Assembly (NCBI RefSeq): GCF_002846555.1
Contig: NZ_PJMS01000001.1
Coordinates: 3,534,001 to 3,598,000 of the forward strand
Direction of reading: 5' to 3'
DNA: 64,000 bases
From: Aquimarina sp. MAR_2010_214
GTDB taxonomy: Bacteria > Bacteroidota > Bacteroidia > Flavobacteriales > Flavobacteriaceae
How positions within the stretch are numbered: position 1 is the stretch's first letter; each line of letters begins with the position of its first letter. Below the pieces are notes generated by a model that was not told where the DNA came from, did not search any database, and was given only the letters and a program-made list of their open reading frames with translations. Of the stretch, positions 17,046-27,746 are shown piece after piece. A program made the translations under genes and the position numbers.

Positions 17046-17849
17046 TTACGGAATAACAATAGAAAATGCATCTACAGTATTTGGATTAACATTAGGGAAT
17101 ACATCTCTTCCCAATTCAGAATCTAGATAAGTATTACTATAGAAATTTTCTCCATAAACTCTAAACCACAAGGTATCACCACTTTTAAAACCTAATGTTC
17201 TAAAAAAGGCAATAGAGAATGTTAAATTGGCAGGATTACCAGTAGTGCCAATAATTGGAGAATAATGAGAATGTACTTCGTTGCTAACATCATCACTAGA
17301 ATGATAAAAAATTCGCATTCTTTTCACCAAAAGATTTTCTGTACTAGGACGATCCATAGTCAATATAAAAAAATTACCTTGTTGTCTAACAGAAGCCTTG
17401 GTGATCACGCTATTAGATATTTGACCTAATTTTAGCACATTGGCCATTAATGTAAATTCTCCTTCATCTTTATGCTCAACATCAAAAATTTTATAAGTTC
17501 CAAAACCTTCTTTCTCAAAGATCAGGTTATATGTCCCAAAAGGAACATCTTTTAATGAATAATTACCAGTGGGGTCTGTTGTAGCGGTAATTAGAGGATC
17601 ACTTCCTTCTATACTAATAGTCATTCCAGAGTTATCTACCATATTTCGATCATCGTCAAATAAATCTACTGTTCCGATAATATCTGCAGAAGGTATTGGA
17701 TCTGGTTCGGGCTCTGGCTCTGGTTCAGGTTCAGGCTCTGGTTCAGCTATTGGTTCAGGCTCTGGTATGGCAATAAAATTATCATCATTACTACAACTCG
17801 GTAGTAGTAAAAATGTGAAAAGTAAAAAGTAAATTGACTGTGTTTTCAT
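17046..17849 (-). CDS. Lipoprotein with Glu-Pro repeat linker and carboxypeptidase-regulatory-like domain
   Basis: A 267-residue lipoprotein: lipobox LLPSCSND, then a linker of alternating Glu-Pro (about residues 27-52) that should be rigid and extended, then a beta-sandwich of the carboxypeptidase-regulatory-like type (ADIIGTVDLFDDD, TDPTGNYSLKDVPFGTYNL), then a second beta-rich domain with no family I recognise (ends NPNTVDAFSIVIP). The architecture suggests a surface-exposed domain held away from the membrane. The gene is single, with a terminator at 16978-17013. Confidence 0.85.
   Translation of the reverse strand: MKTQSIYFLLFTFLLLPSCSNDDNFIAIPEPEPIAEPEPEPEPEPEPEPDPIPSADIIGTVDLFDDDRNMVDNSGMTISIEGSDPLITATTDPTGNYSLKDVPFGTYNLIFEKEGFGTYKIFDVEHKDEGEFTLMANVLKLGQISNSVITKASVRQQGNFFILTMDRPSTENLLVKRMRIFYHSSDDVSNEVHSHYSPIIGTTGNPANLTFSIAFFRTLGFKSGDTLWFRVYGENFYSNTYLDSELGRDVFPNVNPNTVDAFSIVIP
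17700..17767 (-). repeat. Coding tandem repeat for (Glu-Pro)n
   Basis: Short GGTTCAGGCTCTGG-like units repeat here and encode the Glu-Pro linker of the lipoprotein. The unit is a hexamer (two codons), so copy-number change would stay in frame and alter linker length. Confidence 0.8.
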
Positions 17850-18269
17850 GATTTGTATGTTTTAGTTTTCCAATTTGTATTCTTTAATTGTTACTTTAAT
17901 TGTTGATTTTAAGGTTGTTACTGTTTTAATGAGCAAATATATGACGCAAAGTATACTAGAGTCCATACGTGTTTCTACGTATTTCTTATGTGATCCTTGT
18001 CTTTAAAAGCATATTTATGGGTTTGTCCATTTGACAAATATTAAAAACCATCTTCAAAATTGATTCAAAAAAACTATTGATGATTCTATTATGAAATAAT
18101 GACTTTTAGGCTTCTTTTTTTATTTAAAAACGGTCTATTTAGATAGATCAAATGGCTGCATACCAAATAATCAACAAAATTCACTATCGATTTGTTAATT
18201 ACTTTGTAGAAAGGCTATTTTAATTTTGTAAGTGAAACCTTATATTAGCGAGCATTCTACCCAAAATTT
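17850..18269. other. 420-bp intergenic region between divergent lipoprotein and parE
   Basis: It holds the 5' regions of both genes. TAATTTTG (18221-18228) fits the -7 consensus for parE, 41 bp before its start, but no TTG lies at the right spacing. TTTGTC-N5-GACAAA (18022-18038) is a small inverted repeat. I see no gene or RNA. Confidence 0.4.
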
Positions 18270-20129
18270 ATGAGCAAAGAAACCAAATATACCGAAGATA
18301 ATATACGATCCCTTGACTGGAAAGAACATATACGTATGCGACCCGGAATGTATATCGGGAAACTGGGTGATGGTTCTTCTGCAGATGATGGAATTTATAT
18401 TTTAGTAAAAGAAGTACTCGACAATTCGATTGATGAATATGTAATGGGTGCCGGTAAGACGATTGAGATTTCTATACAAGGTGAAAAAGTAGTTGTTCGA
18501 GATTACGGTCGTGGAATCCCATTAGGTAAGGTTGTAGATGTAGTTTCTAAAATGAACACGGGAGGTAAATATGATTCCCGGGCATTTAAAAAATCAGTGG
18601 GTTTAAATGGTGTGGGTACCAAAGCGGTTAATGCATTATCTGCATTCTTTAAAGTAGAATCTACGCGAGACGGCAAATCAGCTTCGGCAGAATTCGAAAA
18701 AGGAAACCTCACAAATCAGGAAACATTAGAAGAAACTTCTCGTAGAAGAGGAACTAAAGTATCTTTTGTACCAGATAATACCATCTTTAAGCATTATAAG
18801 TACCGCGCAGAGTATGTGGCCAAAATGCTAAAAAACTATGTGTACCTTAACCCTGGTTTGACCATTATTTTTAATGGAGAGAAGTATTTTTCAGAAAATG
18901 GATTAAAAGATTTACTTTCTGACACGATAAATCAAGAAGATAGATTATACGATATTATTCATCTTCAAGGAGATGATATCGAAATTGCAATTACACATAG
19001 CAAAACACAATATAGCGAAGAATACCATTCTTTTGTAAATGGCCAACATACTACACAAGGAGGAACACATCAGGCAGCTTTTCGAGAAGCAGTAGTGAAA
19101 ACAATTAGAGAATTTTATGGTAAAAATTATGAAGCCAGTGATATTCGTAAGTCGATTGTATCTGCGATAAGCATAAAAGTAATGGAACCCGTTTTTGAAA
19201 GTCAGACTAAGACAAAATTGGGATCAACAGAAATGGGAGGAGACTTACCAACAGTTCGAACCTATATTAATGATTTTGTAAAAACTAAGTTAGATAACTT
19301 TCTTCATAAAAATACTAATACGGCAGAAAGTTTACAACGTAAAATATTACAAGCAGAGCGCGAACGTAAAGATTTATCTGGAATTCGAAAACTTGCAAAA
19401 GAGAGAGCAAAGAAAGCCAGTTTACATAATAAGAAATTAAGAGATTGTCGTGTTCATCTTACCGATAGCAAGAAAGATCGTAATCTCGAAAGCACGCTTT
19501 TCATTACCGAGGGAGATTCTGCAAGTGGATCTATAACCAAATCCAGAGATGTAAATACCCAAGCTGTTTTTAGCTTACGCGGAAAACCGTTGAATAGCTA
19601 TAACATGAGCAAAAAGATTGTGTATGAAAATGAAGAATTCAATCTGTTACAAGCAGCACTTAATATAGAAGAGTCATTAGAAGATTTACGTTATAATAAT
19701 ATTGTAATTGCTACTGATGCCGATGTAGATGGAATGCACATACGATTGTTATTAATCACCTTTTTCTTACAATTCTTTCCAGAAGTTATAAAAGAAGGAC
19801 ATTTATATATATTACAGACTCCATTATTTAGAGTACGTAATAAAAAAGAAACCATTTATTGCTACTCAGAACAGGAAAGAAGAGATGCAATAGAAAAGTT
19901 ATCGGGTAAACCAGAAATTACACGATTTAAGGGATTAGGGGAGATTTCTCCAGACGAATTTGTGCATTTTATAGGGGATGATATACGTTTAGATCCTGTA
20001 ATGCTAGATAAAGAAAAGTCGATCGAAGAATTACTGTCTTTTTATATGGGAAAAAATACACCACAAAGACAAGAATTTATTATCGATAATTTAAAAGTAG
20101 AATTGGATTCGGTAGAGGAAGAATTATAA
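18270..20129 (+). CDS. parE: DNA topoisomerase IV subunit B
   Basis: A 619-residue GHKL ATPase of type IIA topoisomerases. The ATP site has [10 protein letters not shown] and the glycine-rich loop [11 protein letters not shown]; the TOPRIM motif is [13 protein letters not shown], with the metal-binding [19 protein letters not shown] (in [11 protein letters not shown]) and the end [11 protein letters not shown] are usual for the family. The length is that of ParE rather than the longer GyrB. It relaxes and decatenates daughter chromosomes with ParC, whose gene starts 25 bp downstream. Confidence 0.95.
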   Translation: MSKETKYTEDNIRSLDWKEHIRMRPGMYIGKLGDGSSADDGIYILVKEVLDNSIDEYVMGAGKTIEISIQGEKVVVRDYGRGIPLGKVVDVVSKMNTGGKYDSRAFKKSVGLNGVGTKAVNALSAFFKVESTRDGKSASAEFEKGNLTNQETLEETSRRRGTKVSFVPDNTIFKHYKYRAEYVAKMLKNYVYLNPGLTIIFNGEKYFSENGLKDLLSDTINQEDRLYDIIHLQGDDIEIAITHSKTQYSEEYHSFVNGQHTTQGGTHQAAFREAVVKTIREFYGKNYEASDIRKSIVSAISIKVMEPVFESQTKTKLGSTEMGGDLPTVRTYINDFVKTKLDNFLHKNTNTAESLQRKILQAERERKDLSGIRKLAKERAKKASLHNKKLRDCRVHLTDSKKDRNLESTLFITEGDSASGSITKSRDVNTQAVFSLRGKPLNSYNMSKKIVYENEEFNLLQAALNIEESLEDLRYNNIVIATDADVDGMHIRLLLITFFLQFFPEVIKEGHLYILQTPLFRVRNKKETIYCYSEQERRDAIEKLSGKPEITRFKGLGEISPDEFVHFIGDDIRLDPVMLDKEKSIEELLSFYMGKNTPQRQEFIIDNLKVELDSVEEEL

Positions 20130-20154
20130 TTATTAGAAGCCCCAGAAGTTATAT

Positions 20155-22821
20155 ATGGATTTGGAAAACGAAAACGAAGAACTACATCACGATGTAAACC
20201 CTGAAGACCACGAACCACAAGAGGTGATTACTAAGGTCACAGGAATGTACAAAGACTGGTTTTTGGATTATGCATCTTATGTAATCTTAGAGCGAGCAGT
20301 ACCGGCAATTGAAGATGGTTTAAAACCAGTACAACGTCGTATTCTTCATTCTATGAAGGATCTCGATGATGGTCGATATAATAAAGTGGCCAATATTGTA
20401 GGGCACACGATGCAGTATCATCCCCATGGTGATGCCAGTATCGCTGATGCGATGGTACAAGTTGGACAAAAAGAATTGCTGATTGATATGCAAGGTAACT
20501 GGGGTAATATCCTTACCGGTGATAGAGCAGCCGCATCGAGATATATAGAAGCCCGGTTATCTAAATTTGCATTAGATGTAGTATACAATCCCAAAGTTAC
20601 CGATTGGCAATTATCATATGATGGTAGAAAGAAAGAACCTATTAATCTTCCGGTTAAATTTCCATTGTTGTTAGCACAAGGTGCAGAAGGAATAGCCGTT
20701 GGATTAAGCACCAAGATTCTTCCTCATAATTTTATAGAATTAATAGATGCATCTATAAAGCATTTGCAAGGAAAACGATTTACTATCTTGCCTGATTTTC
20801 CTACGTCAGGTATTGCAGATTTTACAAACTATAATGATGGTAACCGTGGCGGTAAAGTTAGGGTACGTGCCGAGATATCTCAATATGAGAAGAATACTTT
20901 GGTTATAAATGAGATACCATTTTCTACAACCACCACATCTTTAATAGATTCTATTCTTAAGGCTAATGAAAAAGGAAAGATAAAGATTAAGAAAATAGAA
21001 GATAATACTGCAGCAAAAGTAGAGATATTAATACATCTTCCTTCTGGTATCTCCCCTGATAAAACGATCGATGCACTTTATGCATTTACAAACTGCGAAG
21101 TGTCTATATCACCATTAGGATGTGTTATAGAAGATAATAAACCAAACTTTATTGGTGTTTCAGAAATGCTACGTCGTTCTACAGATAATACAGTAGAATT
21201 ACTGAAAAAGGAACTGGAAATTCAATTAGAAGAATTACAGGAACAATGGCATTTTGCTTCACTAGAAAGAATATTTATCGAAAACCGTATCTACCGGGAT
21301 ATAGAAGAAGTAGAAACATGGCCAGGGGTGATTGAAGCTATTGATAAAGGATTACAACCTCATATTAAACATCTAAAACGAGCGATTACCGAGGAAGATA
21401 TTGTACGTCTAACAGAAATTCGAATTAAGCGTATTTCTAAATTTGATATAGATAAAGCACAACAAAAAATAGATGCACTTGAAGAAGATATAGCCCAGGT
21501 AAAACACAATCTTGAGCACCTTATAGAGTTTGCTATAGATTACTTTAAAAGGCTAAAAACTACATATGGTAAAGGAAAAGAACGTAAGACCGAAATCAAG
21601 ATTTTTGATGATATTGAAGCGACCAAAGTAGTAATTCGAAATACAAAACTATATGTAAATCGAGAAGAAGGGTTTATAGGTACTTCATTACGTAAGGATG
21701 AGTATGTAGCAGATTGTTCTGATATTGATGATATTATTTGTTTTACAGGAGAAGGAAAATTGATGATTACCAAAGTTGGATCAAAGACCTTTATTGGTAA
21801 AAATATAATTCATATAGCTGTCTTTAAGAAAAAAGATAAACGTACAATTTATAATATGATTTATCAAGATGGTAAGGGTGGAGCATCATATGTTAAGCGA
21901 TTTGCCGTTACAGGAGTAACAAGAGATAAAGAATATGACCTTGCACAAGGAAAAAAAGGATCAAAAATCACTTATTTCTCTGCTAATCCAAATGGTGAGG
22001 CTGAGGTAATTACTATTTTCTTACGACAAGCAGGAAGTATCAAAAAATTAAAATTTGATCTCGACTTTGCAGATTTATTAATCAAAGGTAGAGGGGTAAA
22101 AGGTAATATTGTTACCAAATATAATATCAAGCGAGTTGAATTGAAAGAACAAGGAGTATCTACTCTAAAACCACGAAGAATCTGGTTTGACGATTCGGTA
22201 CAACGCCTTAATGTAGATGGAAGAGGAGAATTATTAGGTGAATTTAGAGGAGAGGATCGTCTTTTGGTTATTACCCAAAAAGGGAATGCAAAAACAATAA
22301 TTCCCGAAATGACATTGCATTTCAGTTCGGATATGATTGTTTTAGAAAAATGGAAACCCAAAAAACCAATATCTGCAATATATTGGGATGGAGAGAAAGA
22401 ACGATACTATATAAAACGTTTCCTAATAGAACACCCAGAGCGAGAAGAAACTTTTATTACAGAGCACCAAAAGTCTTTCTTAGAAGTTGTCTCTACAGAT
22501 TATAGACCTATGGCAGAAATAGTATTTACTAAGCTAAGAGGTAAAGATCAACGACCCAATGAAGAAATAAATCTCGAAGAATTTATATCCATAAAAGGAT
22601 CAAAAGCATTAGGAAATCAATTAACTACACATAAAGTAAAACAGATTAATCTGCTGGATTCATTACCGTATGAAGAAGAAGAAGATCTTCCTACCGAAGA
22701 AATCGAAGTGATAGAAGAAGAAAATGTGTCTCCTGAAACAACCAACAATCAAGCTTCAGCAAAATCTTTAGATAATGATAATGATGCAGGTGAAGAAGGA
22801 GAGCAGGCGAGTTTATTTTGA
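20155..22821 (+). CDS. parC: DNA topoisomerase IV subunit A
   Basis: An 888-residue DNA-cleaving subunit. The catalytic tyrosine is Y130 in AAASRYIEARLSK; the winged-helix region GLKPVQRRILHSM and the QMQ-like YHPHGDASIADAMV precede it. The central coiled-coil spans about 350-470, and a C-terminal beta-pinwheel (about 500-820) lacks a clear GyrA box, supporting ParC. A highly acidic tail (about 840-888: LPYEEEEDLPTEEIEVIEEE, then a DNDNDAGEEGEQ stretch) follows, as in several Bacteroidota homologues. The parE-parC spacing of 25 bp supports one operon. A terminator lies 92 bp downstream. Confidence 0.95.
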   Translation: MDLENENEELHHDVNPEDHEPQEVITKVTGMYKDWFLDYASYVILERAVPAIEDGLKPVQRRILHSMKDLDDGRYNKVANIVGHTMQYHPHGDASIADAMVQVGQKELLIDMQGNWGNILTGDRAAASRYIEARLSKFALDVVYNPKVTDWQLSYDGRKKEPINLPVKFPLLLAQGAEGIAVGLSTKILPHNFIELIDASIKHLQGKRFTILPDFPTSGIADFTNYNDGNRGGKVRVRAEISQYEKNTLVINEIPFSTTTTSLIDSILKANEKGKIKIKKIEDNTAAKVEILIHLPSGISPDKTIDALYAFTNCEVSISPLGCVIEDNKPNFIGVSEMLRRSTDNTVELLKKELEIQLEELQEQWHFASLERIFIENRIYRDIEEVETWPGVIEAIDKGLQPHIKHLKRAITEEDIVRLTEIRIKRISKFDIDKAQQKIDALEEDIAQVKHNLEHLIEFAIDYFKRLKTTYGKGKERKTEIKIFDDIEATKVVIRNTKLYVNREEGFIGTSLRKDEYVADCSDIDDIICFTGEGKLMITKVGSKTFIGKNIIHIAVFKKKDKRTIYNMIYQDGKGGASYVKRFAVTGVTRDKEYDLAQGKKGSKITYFSANPNGEAEVITIFLRQAGSIKKLKFDLDFADLLIKGRGVKGNIVTKYNIKRVELKEQGVSTLKPRRIWFDDSVQRLNVDGRGELLGEFRGEDRLLVITQKGNAKTIIPEMTLHFSSDMIVLEKWKPKKPISAIYWDGEKERYYIKRFLIEHPEREETFITEHQKSFLEVVSTDYRPMAEIVFTKLRGKDQRPNEEINLEEFISIKGSKALGNQLTTHKVKQINLLDSLPYEEEEDLPTEEIEVIEEENVSPETTNNQASAKSLDNDNDAGEEGEQASLF

Positions 22822-22912
22822 TAATAAAGTGGGTGATGATTTGGATTATTACTTTTGATTGAAGGAGTCATTCAAATTTGGGTTATTTCATACTACAACC
22901 AATACCAAATGT

Positions 22913-22941
22913 AAATCCCTGCACTGAAAGTGCAGGGATTT
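22913..22941. terminator. Bidirectional terminator between parC and a convergent lipoprotein gene
   Basis: AAATCCCTGCACT and AGTGCAGGGATTT form a perfect 13-bp stem with a GAA loop. It lies between stops at 22821 (plus) and 22948 (minus). Confidence 0.85.
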
Positions 22942-22947
22942 AGTTGT

Positions 22948-23940
22948 TTATATTTTTGTTTCAAAATCTGATATTTTAATAAATTTTTGAGAAGAGTATA
23001 AAAATATATCATTTTTCTTAATCAAAAATTTATCAACTCCTCCCCATTCTGTACCATAGCTACCATTATTACTATCTTTTAGTTTTATTTCACCTGTTAG
23101 ATACTCCTCTAATGAGTTGTTTGAAATATTTAACTTATAGATTCCTTTGTTATCTACTAACACTAATATATTTCCGTTCTTATCAACTGCAATGTCATTA
23201 AAGCTGTTTGTATAATCAGAAATTACAGTTGTTACATTAAATTCATTTCCAGTTTTCTCAATTTTTCTTAAATTATTAGAATCATCTATAACATAGATAA
23301 TTTCATTTGTAGATAATATTTTTGTAACAAATTTAAAGCTGGCATTTAACCCTGTTCCGTCTGTTATTGAAGAATCACCTGAACCAGCAATAATCATATC
23401 GGTCTCTAAATTTGGAAAATATCTTCTTAAACCTAATGCACTGTAATCAAAAGTTATATATGTTTCATCACCAAAATTTTCAATAGCACTCATTCTGATC
23501 GGCCCCACAAAAGGAGATGATATTGGTGTCATTGAGTAAGTTGAAGAAGATGAAGAATTAACAGAATAAATATGTACTTTATTTCCTTCATTATGTGAAT
23601 CTGTAACATAATAGATGTTTTCATCACCCGAATTTGTAATTCCCATTTCATTTCCAAATAATGAAAAGTCCAATTCATCTAAAACAGTGATATCTCCAGT
23701 ATTGCTCATTTTTCTAATTGAAAGATTAACTCCTCCATCACTATTACCTGTGTGTATATAATATATTTCATTATTTGCATTAATAGAAAAGTCCTTAATA
23801 CTACCAATATTAGCAATATAATCTGCTAATATTGAGTCATCATTGGGTATATTAGATTCTGAATCATCAGAACCACAAGAAAAGATCGAAATTGAAATAA
23901 TAAACACAAATAGGTTTTTTAGGGCACTTAATTTGTTCAT
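22948..23940 (-). CDS. Lipoprotein, probable beta-propeller, unknown function
   Basis: A 330-residue lipoprotein with lipobox SIFSCGSDD. The mature part has repeated blade-like units (NANNEIYYIHTG, GDENIYYVTDS, VDKNGNILVLVDNKGIYKL) with spacing of roughly 45-50 residues, suggesting an NHL or SMP-30-like propeller (inference). No catalytic residues can be assigned. It is probably a single gene ending at the shared terminator 22913-22941. Confidence 0.8.
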   Translation of the reverse strand: MNKLSALKNLFVFIISISIFSCGSDDSESNIPNDDSILADYIANIGSIKDFSINANNEIYYIHTGNSDGGVNLSIRKMSNTGDITVLDELDFSLFGNEMGITNSGDENIYYVTDSHNEGNKVHIYSVNSSSSSTYSMTPISSPFVGPIRMSAIENFGDETYITFDYSALGLRRYFPNLETDMIIAGSGDSSITDGTGLNASFKFVTKILSTNEIIYVIDDSNNLRKIEKTGNEFNVTTVISDYTNSFNDIAVDKNGNILVLVDNKGIYKLNISNNSLEEYLTGEIKLKDSNNGSYGTEWGGVDKFLIKKNDIFLYSSQKFIKISDFETKI

Positions 23941-24096
23941 AATGGTATTCTTATTAATTAATTTTTATTACTTTATTTAGTTAAGTATTATTGCATTGTA
24001 GGTATCATTTTATATTTGTGTCGTAGAAGAGCGAAATGTTACCTTGATTTTTGATTTTTTTGTGGAATGAATACTGTTTTTTCCTAGGAAGTATTA

Positions 24097-24117
24097 TGAT
24101 TTACCAAGGGTAAATCA
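24097..24117. other. Perfect inverted repeat TGATTTACC-AAG-GGTAAATCA
   Basis: Nine base pairs are perfectly symmetric around AAG. It has no T-run, so a protein-binding site is more likely than a terminator. A shorter relative lies at 24182-24194. Confidence 0.4.
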
Positions 24118-24181
24118 CTTATTCGATTAATCACTTAACTGCTATAAACACATGTCATATTGTACTACTTATATTTTTTAA

Positions 24182-24194
24182 TTACCTCTGGTAA
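24182..24194. other. Inverted repeat TTACC-TCT-GGTAA
   Basis: It shares the TTACC-N3-GGTAA core with the repeat at 24097-24117, about 81 bp away centre to centre. The two together look like operator copies. Confidence 0.3.
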
Positions 24195-24243
24195 AAATAT
24201 AAAATAAAGTTACCCAAAACTCACATTGGTTAATTACGGTTTT

Positions 24244-24822
24244 TTAGGCTTTCTTTACAAACTTTGTTAGGATAACAATATGTTGCCCATTTGCACGACC
24301 TTCAATTTGTTCTGCATTATCATGAACCAATGAGATGTTTCTAACATGAGTACCTCTTTTAGCGGTAAAATTTGCTCCTTTTACATCCAGATCTTTAATT
24401 AAAACAACAGAGTCTCCAGCTTGCAATAGTGCACCATTAGCATCTAAATGTTTAATGGTATTTTCTTTATCATCACCATCTCCAGTAGCATTTGCCCATG
24501 CTGCCATATCTTCATCGAGATAAAGCATATCTAATAAATCTTGCGACCAACCTGCAGATTTTAATCTATGTAACATTCTCCATGCCATAACTTGTACAGC
24601 AGGAACTTCACTCCACATACTATCATTAAGACAACGCCAGTGATTTACATCTACTTTTTCAGGGTCTTCTATTTGTTCTAAACATACTTGAGAGATAAGA
24701 ATGTGAGAATCCAGATCTGTTCCTGGAGACTTAGGAACTTCATAGACTTTTAAATTTTCAGTTTCTCCTGATAATTCGCATACAGATCCGCTACGCTTAT
24801 GTAATTCTCTTTCTAGACTCAT
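24244..24822 (-). CDS. PhnA domain protein
   Basis: A 192-residue cytoplasmic protein. The C-terminal 70 residues carry the PhnA/YjdM core (LLQAGDSVVLIKDLDVKGAN, then TAKRGTHVRNISL and IEGRANGQHIVILTKFVKKA). The N-terminal part starts SLERELHKRSGSVCELSGE with a single-cysteine knuckle-like motif rather than the four-cysteine ribbon of E. coli YjdM. Despite the name, no phosphonate role is shown by the family and there are no phn genes here. Its function is unknown. Confidence 0.85.
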   Translation of the reverse strand: MSLERELHKRSGSVCELSGETENLKVYEVPKSPGTDLDSHILISQVCLEQIEDPEKVDVNHWRCLNDSMWSEVPAVQVMAWRMLHRLKSAGWSQDLLDMLYLDEDMAAWANATGDGDDKENTIKHLDANGALLQAGDSVVLIKDLDVKGANFTAKRGTHVRNISLVHDNAEQIEGRANGQHIVILTKFVKKA

Positions 24823-24997
24823 TATAATAATATGTTTAATATATAGATTATTTAGTACTGCAAAAGTGCATTAAAATTTGTAATTATGAAATACCTGATA
24901 AACTATTTATTGATGATAGCAAATAATAACAAAATTCATTAGAATTAGAAAGCCTAATAGGTTTTTATTAACTGAAATTTTGCTACCAATATATTGA

Positions 24998-27352
24998 TTA
25001 GTCTGGTAAACGGTCACGATCAGATTTTTTACGATTAAAACGATATGTAAGAGTTGCACTAACTCTTCTGCCACTTCTGGTAGTAGAAGAAACCAAACTG
25101 TAATTTTGTCCTGTAACTGTGGATTTATTAATTCTCGAATCAAAAATGTTATTCGCATTAAGTGTTAGAGAGACTTTGTCTTTAAATAAGTCTTTACTAA
25201 TCCCAAAGTTTGCCCAATATTGTGATTTGATAAGTCTTTGCCCACTATTACTTTTTCCTTGATAAGTAAAATTTGTTTGTATAGAAAACCCTTTTGAAAA
25301 CTTCATTCTAGAATTTACTCTTGTAGACCATTTTGTATCTTCTGTATCATAATTGATATTTTCATAAGTTCCTTCTTGTGTAAAAGTATAATAATTAAAC
25401 TCACCAGATAAGCGCCACCATTTAAACGGATTATATGTTGTTGCCAGCTCAAATCCTAGACGTTCCTCATGAGATAAATTTACTGGTGTTGTTATAAAAC
25501 CTCCTTCAGCAGTAGGAGAGGTAATAAATTGGAAGAAATCAGTATGATATTGATAGTAAATTGATGGATTGAGCGTTATTTTTGTCCATCTTTTTAATAA
25601 TGCAAGTTCAAGAACATTTGCATATGCAGGGTTTAAATCAGGATTTCCTGCAAAGAGATCTCTAGGATCCGAAAGCCCTCCAAAAGGATTTAGTTGCCAA
25701 AATCGCGGTCGATTAATTCTTCTGCTATAACTTAATTGAAGATTGGTTCTTTCTGTAAAATTATAGGTGAAATGAGTGGTAGGAAATATGTCTGTGTATT
25801 TTTTCTTATTACTAAAAAGTGCTTCGCGATCACTAATACCGATATCAGAATGTTCTAGCCTAACCCCAAGAAGATAATTAAACTTTTTTCTATTGTTACC
25901 ATATTGCATATATGTTCCATAAATACGCTCGTCATAATCCAGGCGGTTATCAAAACCTTCTAATATTTGATCGTCTACCCATGCAGTATAGTCACTTGTA
26001 ATTCTCCTGATTTCTCCTCGAACACCTGTTTCTAATCTTGATTTTTCGGTCAAAGGAGATATAAAGTCAGATAGTATAAGGAGATCTTTACTACTTTCTA
26101 CATCCCGAGTTCTGATTCTTGTTAGACCTCCTTCGGTAGGTAAAATACGTTGTTGAGTGATCATTTCATTTTCATCATCATTCCAAAAATCATACTGAAC
26201 ATTAGCTGTTAATTTTTGTCCCTTTTTATCAAATGTTTTTACATAGTTGATTTCTAACTGATTAAAGTTTTGTGGTTCTTTATAATCCTCTTTTCGTGAT
26301 ATGATACTATCTGTTTCTTTATTGGTATTTAGATAAGTATAAGTGAAATCAGTTTCATCAGTATTCTTTAATTTGTTATGATAAAAGCTTGTGGTAAGTG
26401 TATTTTTGTCATTAATGTAATAATCTCCTCCAAAGTAAATATTGTAGTGATCATCATTTCTTTTGGTGTCTGCATTAAGGTTTACACTATTAGTTATTGT
26501 GTTTGTTTGAGTTGTTTGTGTTTGTTTTTCTTCTCCAAAAAAATTAGCATATCTATATCCCAGATTAGCGAATACATTAATTTTTTCTGTTTTATAATTT
26601 AAGTTAATATTTGCATTGTGATTTGCAGGAATTCCTGAAGTAAGTTGAAAAGAACCACCAAAACCAGAACGTTTATTTTTTTTGAGAATAATGTTTATAA
26701 TACCTGCAGCTCCTTCAGATTCATATCTGGCTGAAGGATTAGTAATTACCTCTACTTTTTCGATGTTTTCTGCCGGAATCTGCTCAAGCCCATTGTTTGC
26801 AGTAAGTACAGATGGTTTGCCATTAATTAGTATTCTAACACTTGGATTTCCTCTAAGACTAACAGCCCCTGCAGCATCTACACTTACCGAAGGAACATTG
26901 TCTAGTACATCACTTATTGTTCCTCCTTTATGAATAAGATCTTTTCCTACATTAAATACTTTTTTATCTAATTTATACTCTACAGTAGTTTTTTCTGATA
27001 CTAATGTTACTTCTGCTAATTGCTCATTATCTTCCTCAAGTATTATAGTATCAAGAACCATATCGTCATCGATAGTGATGTTATTTATTATGTATGCTTT
27101 AAAAGAGATGTATTCTATTTTAATATTATATTTTCCAGGGGGAACTTCTATAACAAAATTTCCTTCTGCATTGGTGATTCCACCCGTAATGGTTTTTTGA
27201 TTTACAGAGTTTATGATTGCTATTGTAGCAAACTCTAAAGGTTGTTTATATACTTTTTCTATTACCTTACCGCTAAGAGTTAGTTGTTTTGACATTTGTG
27301 CTTGTAAAGACATAATACAGCTTAACAAGAATATAAACGCTATTTTTTTCAT
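24998..27352 (-). CDS. TonB-type outer-membrane beta-barrel receptor
   Basis: The start chosen is the ATG at 27352, which begins the signal peptide MKKIAFIFLLSCIMSLQAQ; an upstream in-frame ATG at 27430 would add 26 residues that hide it. The 784-residue product has a carboxypeptidase-regulatory-like domain (LSGKVIEKVYKQPLEFATIA), a short plug (LIHKGGTISDVLDNVPSVSV, RILINGKPSVL, KVEVITNPSARYESEGAAGI) and a barrel of the outer-membrane-protein-beta-barrel type (NLQLSYSRRINRPRFWQLNPF). It lies divergent from a LytS/LytTR pair, a common arrangement in Bacteroidota that suggests the pair controls it. Ligand unknown. Confidence 0.92.
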   Translation of the reverse strand: MKKIAFIFLLSCIMSLQAQMSKQLTLSGKVIEKVYKQPLEFATIAIINSVNQKTITGGITNAEGNFVIEVPPGKYNIKIEYISFKAYIINNITIDDDMVLDTIILEEDNEQLAEVTLVSEKTTVEYKLDKKVFNVGKDLIHKGGTISDVLDNVPSVSVDAAGAVSLRGNPSVRILINGKPSVLTANNGLEQIPAENIEKVEVITNPSARYESEGAAGIINIILKKNKRSGFGGSFQLTSGIPANHNANINLNYKTEKINVFANLGYRYANFFGEEKQTQTTQTNTITNSVNLNADTKRNDDHYNIYFGGDYYINDKNTLTTSFYHNKLKNTDETDFTYTYLNTNKETDSIISRKEDYKEPQNFNQLEINYVKTFDKKGQKLTANVQYDFWNDDENEMITQQRILPTEGGLTRIRTRDVESSKDLLILSDFISPLTEKSRLETGVRGEIRRITSDYTAWVDDQILEGFDNRLDYDERIYGTYMQYGNNRKKFNYLLGVRLEHSDIGISDREALFSNKKKYTDIFPTTHFTYNFTERTNLQLSYSRRINRPRFWQLNPFGGLSDPRDLFAGNPDLNPAYANVLELALLKRWTKITLNPSIYYQYHTDFFQFITSPTAEGGFITTPVNLSHEERLGFELATTYNPFKWWRLSGEFNYYTFTQEGTYENINYDTEDTKWSTRVNSRMKFSKGFSIQTNFTYQGKSNSGQRLIKSQYWANFGISKDLFKDKVSLTLNANNIFDSRINKSTVTGQNYSLVSSTTRSGRRVSATLTYRFNRKKSDRDRLPD

Positions 27353-27746
27353 CCTGACTAGTTTTTTAATTTTGGTCAAAAATGATTGTTTTATGAGTAT
27401 GGGTTTTGAGTTATCGACCAATACCAGCAAAAAATCGTCGGATGATAAAAGATGATGAGTAAGAGATATTCGTCGTTTATTTTAACTGATTCAGGCAGTT
27501 TTTTTATGAATTCGTCTACTTCATTCATTTAAAGGCAATACAGGCTTTATTTTTGAATTGGGAATTAAAAATAATACCCAATATTGGCCATAATCATCGA
27601 AAAATGGGAGCATCTGCCGCCGAGTTCCTATATAAAAAGTAGTTGGCCTATAGTAAAAGATCTCTTCAAAAAAGCAGTAATTTGGAGTAAAATTATTGAA
27701 TAATATTTTTTAGAGAATAAGTCGTATATAACAGCATATTTAGATT
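27353..27746. promoter_or_regulatory. Shared upstream region of receptor and LytS/LytTR genes
   Basis: The 394-bp divergent gap contains three similar blocks, ATCGTCGGATG (27434), ATTCGTCGTTTA (27469) and ATTCGTCTACTT (27510), spaced about 35 and 42 bp. LytTR regulators usually bind direct repeats, but with about 21-bp spacing, so the match is only suggestive. I see no gene or terminator here. Confidence 0.35.

Larger units (their letters stand above)
23941..24243. other. Intergenic region with paired TTACC-N3-GGTAA inverted repeats
   Basis: The 303-bp gap holds the 5' region of the lipoprotein gene and two inverted repeats described separately (24097-24117, 24182-24194). I see no gene in it. 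Confidence 0.4.

Noticed and set aside
17700..17767. Tandem repeats considered as a CRISPR or minisatellite
   Set aside because: The units are hexamers coding for Glu-Pro in a lipoprotein; no spacers.
27353..27430. Longer N-terminus of the beta-barrel receptor from ATG 27430
   Set aside because: The signal peptide begins at the ATG 27352; the extra 26 residues are hydrophilic and hide it.
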